Below, in pieces: positions 58,680 through 64,000 of a stretch of 64,000 nt of DNA. A program made the position numbers and the translations under genes. The notes beneath the pieces were generated by a model. It ran no database searches, had not been told where the DNA came from, and worked only from the letters and a program-made list of their open reading frames with translations. Source of the stretch: Xanthostigma xanthostigma (lineage: Eukaryota; Arthropoda; Insecta; Raphidioptera; Raphidiidae); NCBI GenBank assembly GCA_963575645.1, contig OY754468.1, positions 5,146,001 through 5,210,000 of the forward strand, read 5' to 3'. How positions within the stretch are numbered: the stretch's first letter is position 1; each line of letters opens with the position of its first letter.

Positions 58680-60010
58680 TAGGCCCTGAAGATGAAAATA
58701 AATTTTTCGAAACGTTGGCCACTAGCGAAACATTAGTAAAGCTTATTTATTTATGATCCTCAACCAAAACCATCCTTCATCGTAACATTCTATTGGATCA
58801 ACACTACTTTATGCTGAATAATATTTACCGCCAGTGCAGCGACACACAGCGAGTTGCACATAGTATTGTTTCAGAATACGCAAATTCATAGAGTTACATC
58901 TTCAAAATGTTTAGGTATTATTGTAGACACTGATCTGAAATGGTTTAGCCAGGTAAATGCAGTGTGCAAAAAACTTAATTTGACTTATTATTACATAAGG
59001 ACACTAAGCAAAAGTTACACAAGCGAAACTCTCTTATCAGTTTACTATTCCTTTGCATACAGTGCTATGTCTTATTGTGTGGTTCTTTGGGGTCATTCAA
59101 CAGACTGCATCAGAGTATTCACGGCGCAGAAAAGATTAATAAAACTTATTTTTAAGCTTAAAGGTCGACAGTCATGTAGGCAAGTTTTTATTCAAAAGGA
59201 TGTTTTAACTATTTATGCTATTTACATGTACCTACTAATAAATAACGTGAAGACCAAATTAAACAATTTAAAGGATGGGTGTCAATAATATAGGTATATT
59301 TTCCCCTGAAGAGTTTTGGACTTTTATTCATATATTTATCAACTACGGGTAGTTATATTTAAGAAACAAGCCAAATAAAGTCAAATATTTTATTATGTTT
59401 GTAATAAAAAATAGTCAAATTTAAAAAGGTGATTAAGTTAAAAATTAACTAAAACAGTCGTCACTTACGCACACATTATGTGTAACATACGAGCGCATTG
59501 GACCAACACTTTTTTATTTATATATGTTATTCTTTACAATATGTTAAATCATATATGTAAAGGATAAAGTGTTGGAAAATTGCGCTGATGGATAAAAAAA
59601 AAGTAAAAAATTTTTTAAGAAATTCCTCAAAATATTCTATTTCAAACTATAAATAAAAATAAAAATATTTATGAAAGGCACAGGGTTGGTAATCTAGTAT
59701 TGAAAAAATGTAGCAATAGGGCTCTGTGGTATTATTTTATTTTCCGTGATTTATAAGGGAAATTACTTAGGTTATTGACACCCATCCTTTAAACTCCAAC
59801 ATACATGGGGCTATATTAGGTACTCGTACACAAAATGACATACATCTGGAACGTTGTAGAACTTCCAAATAAAGTAGCTCAACCAATAAAGGAAGTTATT
59901 TTTATAATAAGCTACCAGATACTATCGAAGATAGCCCTAGCCTGAGCATCTTTTACATGTAGTCTTATGGAAAATATGTCACCTAGCATGCAAACGGTTC
60001 CGAAAACTAA
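58680..60010 (+). pseudogene. LINE reverse-transcriptase fragment, split by a MITE
   Basis: Plus-strand frame 58854-59288 contains KCLGIIVDTDLKWFSQVNAV, LLSVYYSFAYSAMSYCVVLW and VFTAQKRLIKLIFKLKGRQS, matching the thumb and connection region of Jockey/CR1-type reverse transcriptases (YGIxLWG, QKRAIR). After the MITE (59273-59787) coding resumes with GTRTQNDIHLERCRTS and YFYNKLPDTI. The palm domain is absent, with stops present; inactive. Confidence 0.8.
59273..59787. mobile_element. MITE inserted in a LINE
   Basis: 515 bp with 16-bp inverted ends GGATGGGTGTCAATAA / TTATTGACACCCATCC, flanked by TTTAAA on both sides (59267-59272, 59788-59793). The target could be TTTAAA or TTAA. LINE coding lies on both sides. 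Confidence 0.88.
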
Positions 60011-60865
60011 CTATGTAAAGTATCGATGTCTTACGCATATTTTAATATTTTTTTCAATTTAATTAGGAGACTGTTAATCAATACAAAAAATTATTAAACC
60101 TTAGCACTTTTCGATTATGGACTTTTATTCTTGACAATTTTAACAATTTTAACTGAATTTTCATCTTTTTAATGATTTGATTTTAATTTTTATTACTTCT
60201 AATTTCTTTTTTTAATTATTTACTGCAAAAAATATGTAAAATACAGATATTTACATAAATTTATTTTTTCTAACCTAACTTTGTACAAAAAATTCAAAAG
60301 TTAGTCCATTAAGAGAAATACTGAAATAATTAATATTAAAAAGAATATGTACTTATGCCTTTATGACAATAATTTATTAAATAATCTAATAGTTTCTGCC
60401 TTTACTTGATGAAAATCCATTATAAATTAAAATAAATAAAACAATTAAGTTAATTGTTTTATTTATTTTATTTAATAATTTATTAGTATAATCGACTTAT
60501 AACCTTTTGTAAAAATTTATTATGGAAAAGTTCCCATTTAGAATTCGAATTACTTTTGATTGGGACTGTAACGCATCAACCTCCTTAATGTATGTAACTA
60601 CAATAGCTTTACGTGTCAGAGCTGTCTTTAGTTCAAACAAAAAGTTAAATCTAGTTTGCTTTTGCACGAAACTCACTCAAAATGTAGTTTTTTAGGAGAG
60701 ATTCTGATCTACCAAAAAGAACCATTAAATGATTCTAGTTCATAATACAACCTAAAACTGTAATTGAAAATAATATATTGCGAGAAACAGTTTTTGGTGG
60801 ATCTGTACGTACGTCCGAGCTCTATAGATCGCATTTCTTGACAAATCCGCTTAGTTTATTTTTTA
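60011..60865. other. Unassigned, with AT palindrome
   Basis: No gene seen. A short palindrome at about 60427-60472 (AAATAAATAAAACAATTAAG / CTTAATTGTTTTATTTATTT-like) lies in otherwise AT-rich sequence. Confidence 0.45.
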
Positions 60866-61447
60866 CTAGCGGTCCCGCCCGGTTTACCCGGGTGCAAAAG
60901 AACGAATGGGGAAGGAAGGGACATGAGTACACACATTCATCTTAGTTTACCGAGATGAATGTTATGTCCAAACTTCATAATGATCGGTGTTACCGTTCAA
61001 AAGTTTTTGTCGTTAGAAAGCAGTATTTATACCTTTTTTAAGTAATAAAATTTCTTTCAATACCTACATATAATAAATATTTAATTTTAATTAGTCGTAA
61101 TAAAATTAAAAAAAAATGAAATGTAAGGCTTAGAAGAAAGCAATGTAGAAAATAAAAATATATTCGCCGACGTGGGGCTTGAACCCAAGACCCTGGCATT
61201 AAGAATCTTACACTCAGCCGACAGAGCTATCCGATCTTGTGACCGTCATGTGCTAATATTGCAATATTAAGTTAAGGCATTTCACTTGATAATATTTGTC
61301 GGACGGACTAATATAGCCTATAGCCTTCCTCGATAAATGGGCTATCCAACAAAAAAGAATGTTCTTCAATTCGAACCAGTAGTTTCTGAGATTAGCGCGT
61401 TCAACCAAACAAACAAACAAACTCTTCAGCTTTATACATAATATAGA
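60866..61447 (-). mobile_element. Helitron-like element with tRNA module, minus strand
   Basis: On the minus strand it runs from TCTATATTATGTATAAAGCT to CACCCGGGTAAACCGGGCGG and CTAG (60866-60869). Same family as 53214-53926, again with the tRNA-like module (61165-61236). Confidence 0.85.
61165..61236 (-). pseudogene. tRNA-Lys-like sequence, second copy
   Basis: Minus-strand GGATAGCTCTGTCGGCTGAG and TTGGGTTCAAGCCCCACGTC, with anticodon loop TTCTTAA, so a CTT (Lys) anticodon is kept here. The stems are degraded; it is part of the Helitron-like element. Confidence 0.75.
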
Positions 61448-62589
61448 TTATTTTAGTATCAGAACAGAAATTCATTGAAATGCGTTCACTAGATTAATTT
61501 TCATAAACAATTTTGTTATTCAGTCTTCAGAAATCAAAGAACTATAGACGGTCGATTGGCTATAAATTGGAAGCCGGTTTGCGATAAGAAATCGAAGTAT
61601 TATTTTACGTATCCATAGGCAAGAGTAGATATATGCCGATTACATTTTCCGAGTTCACGACAGGGCCGGCGTATTAATTGATATCTACGTGTTGTGCATG
61701 ATTTTGATACATGAGTAACGTAATCATACGTCCCGCTTTGAGCTGTCCCGAAAATACGTAAAAATGTCCCGCTTTGGCAAAACCAAAACGTAGCAGCAAG
61801 CAAGTCTATCTGTCGCCCACAATAAAGCGGTAGATTAGGAAAAAAACGGTAGATTCAAAAAGTTTACAAAAATTATGTAAATTACTCTTAACAAATTTGT
61901 TGCTTATATGTATAGTCAGTTTTGACAGGTCATGATTCGGTCTCACTACCACAGTCTTCATACTCTGCTGATATGTCATTTCAATTAACAATAATAATTT
62001 AAGAGTGTCCCGCTCTGAGGAAAAAAAATAAATCGTTCTTATTTAAATATTTGATCATTTCACATTTCATAACTATATTACAAACATACGTTTTATTTTT
62101 AAAATAATAAGAATTAAAGGGTGTCCCGCCCTGAGAAAAAAAAATAAATGGTCACGTTATACATGAGTATACCTAAAACTTGAGGGTGTATTCACAATCG
62201 TTCTTGTTGCTGGTTGTTAACACGCTTTTGTTGGCTTCACCTGTATGTGTGTGTTTGTGTGTGTGTGGATGGAATCTTCAAAATTAATTTTTACTCAGTT
62301 TCACACGTGTGAGGAATTTGAAAATTTGCACACGTATTAAGAATCGACGACAACACAATAATTTATACAGTAGAACCTTTTTAAGTTGAAAAAAAAGTTT
62401 CTCTATATGTACCTAGTTTTCCGAGCGCCAAGGTGGCCTAACCCCTTAAGGGAGTTCCCCAACTCGATATAATTTAATTTTTTGAATAAACTAAGCTTGT
62501 TCAACACACAAACACATAAATGTTAAAAATGTAGATTTACACATTTTCGAGTACATTACAATAGCCTCCCAATATACTGGGAAGTTAAA
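61448..62589. other. Unassigned
   Basis: No gene seen. The phrase GTGTCCCGCYYTGAGRAAAA recurs at about 62007 and 62120, with GTCCCGCTTTG at 61730 and 61767, indicating a degraded tandem or dispersed repeat. Confidence 0.45.
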
Positions 62590-62715
62590 AAAAGAAAAAA
62601 TATCCAGCCAATTGGGCGACGGGACAATTCCAACTTCAAAATTTTGACATGTGAAATAGTATAATGAGAAAATAAAATTTCTGATATCGGGTGAGGTGAC
62701 GCGGATAATAGCTAG
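62590..62715 (+). mobile_element. Helitron-like 3' fragment
   Basis: ATTGGGCGACGGGACAATTC to GACGCGGATAATAGCTAG, the same repeat as 42140-43278 but without the Harbinger insertion. Confidence 0.5.
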
Positions 62716-62890
62716 TATTTAATATGACATTTGCTATTCGTTGCCAAGGCTACATACATAATATGTTCCACGTCATGTAAAAATTAATCAAAGCATGCTT
62801 AACTAGTTTATTTCTGACAGATCTGCAAAACAAAAGAACAGTTTTTATTTTCAAAATATTTCCAAAACTATAAAGTTAGGAAAATTTTTT

Positions 62891-63055
62891 TGACGTGATA
62901 ACGTCTTATAAATTGATGAATCACGTCAATATAAAAATTAAAAAGATGAAACACCGGCTGCATGCACGAAAAAGTGTAACGTTCCTAACGTTCCGCCTGA
63001 CCCTGTGCGTGATTATTAAATATGATACTCGAGCAGAATACGTTATCACGTAAAC
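62891..63055. mobile_element. MITE with GTGATAACG ends, second copy
   Basis: GACGTGATAACGTCTTATAA to CGTTATCACGTAAACTATCG, a shorter relative of 51891-52101 with a shared right flank (CCGTAAACCGACTTTACAGA). Confidence 0.65.
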
Positions 63056-64000
63056 TATCGTCCGTAAACCGACTTTACAGACAACCAATTTTTTTTAACG
63101 AAACTTTCTTGAAAAATTAATAATAACAAGCCGTTATTATACATATAAAAAAAACACTGTTATAGCATATATCTTCTCTGCCCATGCGCCGATTTTCCCC
63201 AAAAATAAGAAGGCTCTTCATATTTGCATACCAAACATCCTCCCAAAATTTGGTTTCAATCCGATCATCTGTTTGACGTGTATCGTGCTCACAGACTAAT
63301 AGACAAACAAACGCACAGAGTTTTTCCAAAATATGTTTTTTTTGATTCGGGACACCATAAAATAAAAAGATATTGTAAAATTTTGAAATGTAATTTTTGA
63401 CCTAAACGGGTTGGGATGGTAAAACTATAGAGATATAAGTAACTAGAGCACGCTAGTTCGTATGCTTGCCATATTATGTAAGTGAAAATAGTTGGGAGAG
63501 AGAGAACGCTGCAGAAATTCCAGAAAACCAGATACATATTTGTTTACTCAAATCAGCATTGTTTTGTATCATTTCATTAGTTACCATAGAGGTACGAAAC
63601 GGTTCTTTGTCTGAATTGCAGACACTTTAACTGCTAACTCGCGTACTCTAGTCTAAATCTAATATCTCTATGGGTTAAACAGTTTATTGTTTGGTCTTAA
63701 GAGTCGGTGGTCTTAAAAAAATGAGATGTTGACTGAATGCACATTTCTCCACCACTGCGAGCCGACACACATACATTGCCGCCGCGTCGCCCCTGCGGTA
63801 CTAACGACTCCTATGAACAATTTCAGGATAATTGGTTTTTTGTTTGTTATTTACCGGCTGACGTTGTTCCACAGATATACGCAACTACCTCTAAGTAATG
63901 AGTTCAGATTTCACTAATTGAAAATTTTCATACATTTTTCTGTACCGTTTTGATTATATTTGTCGTTTGATATAAATCACACATATACGACCATTTTTAA
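63056..64000. other. Unassigned, right edge
   Basis: No gene I can support. TTTTTCCAAAATATG and the TCATCTGTTTGACGTGTATC stretch on the minus strand look like repeat, but I do not recognise the family. Confidence 0.4.

Noticed and set aside
61600-61991. Two short minus-strand frames as a gene
   Set aside because: No splice-compatible pairing or family match; recurring GTCCCGCTTTG words suggest degraded repeat.

Overview
The window is AT-rich, intron-rich and repeat-rich animal DNA, most likely from an insect of the Lepidoptera. That reading rests on the repeat types: Helitron-like termini of the kind common in moths and butterflies, a tRNA-derived SINE with an ATT tail, the 'GAAGTCGGTT' repeat, and CAGTGCCGG hAT miniatures. 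The order is an inference; no species can be named.

The only recognisable host genes are three tandem, same-strand (minus) copies of a protein disulfide isomerase (PDI) family gene between about 0.9 and 35.9 kb. Each has the same architecture: six coding exons with conserved phases (163, 192, 272, 228 and 392 nt, then the last exon), encoding a signal peptide and the a-b-b'-a' thioredoxin-fold order. Gene 3 (27055-35856) predicts 521 residues. Gene 2 (13381-24626) predicts 505 residues because of an early stop in the tail. Gene 1 (949-10201) lacks its last exon, which lies beyond the left edge. In all three, the first catalytic motif (normally CGHC) is YKEK or YKQE, while the second domain keeps a thioredoxin-type CGPC. 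No KDEL-like tail is visible.

Genes 1 and 2 are nearly identical, introns included, and share several insertions that gene 3 lacks: a SINE, a solo LTR, a hAT miniature, a 'TAACTTCCCGCT' element and a 'GAAGTCGGTT' element. Gene 3 has its own insertions: a truncated LINE with a 12-bp target duplication, a foldback element and two perfect small palindromes. The order is therefore an old duplication giving gene 3 and an ancestor, then a recent one giving genes 1 and 2.

From about 36 kb to the end I see no host protein gene. It is layered transposon sediment: solo LTRs of one family, Helitron-like elements (two carrying a tRNA-Lys-like module), an RTE-like LINE 3' end tandemly triplicated at 46.4-47.1 kb, other LINE pieces, a Harbinger derivative inside another repeat, a hAT remnant with a C-terminal transposase segment, long foldback elements, and minisatellite arrays in inverted orientation at 36.6 and 44.4 kb.
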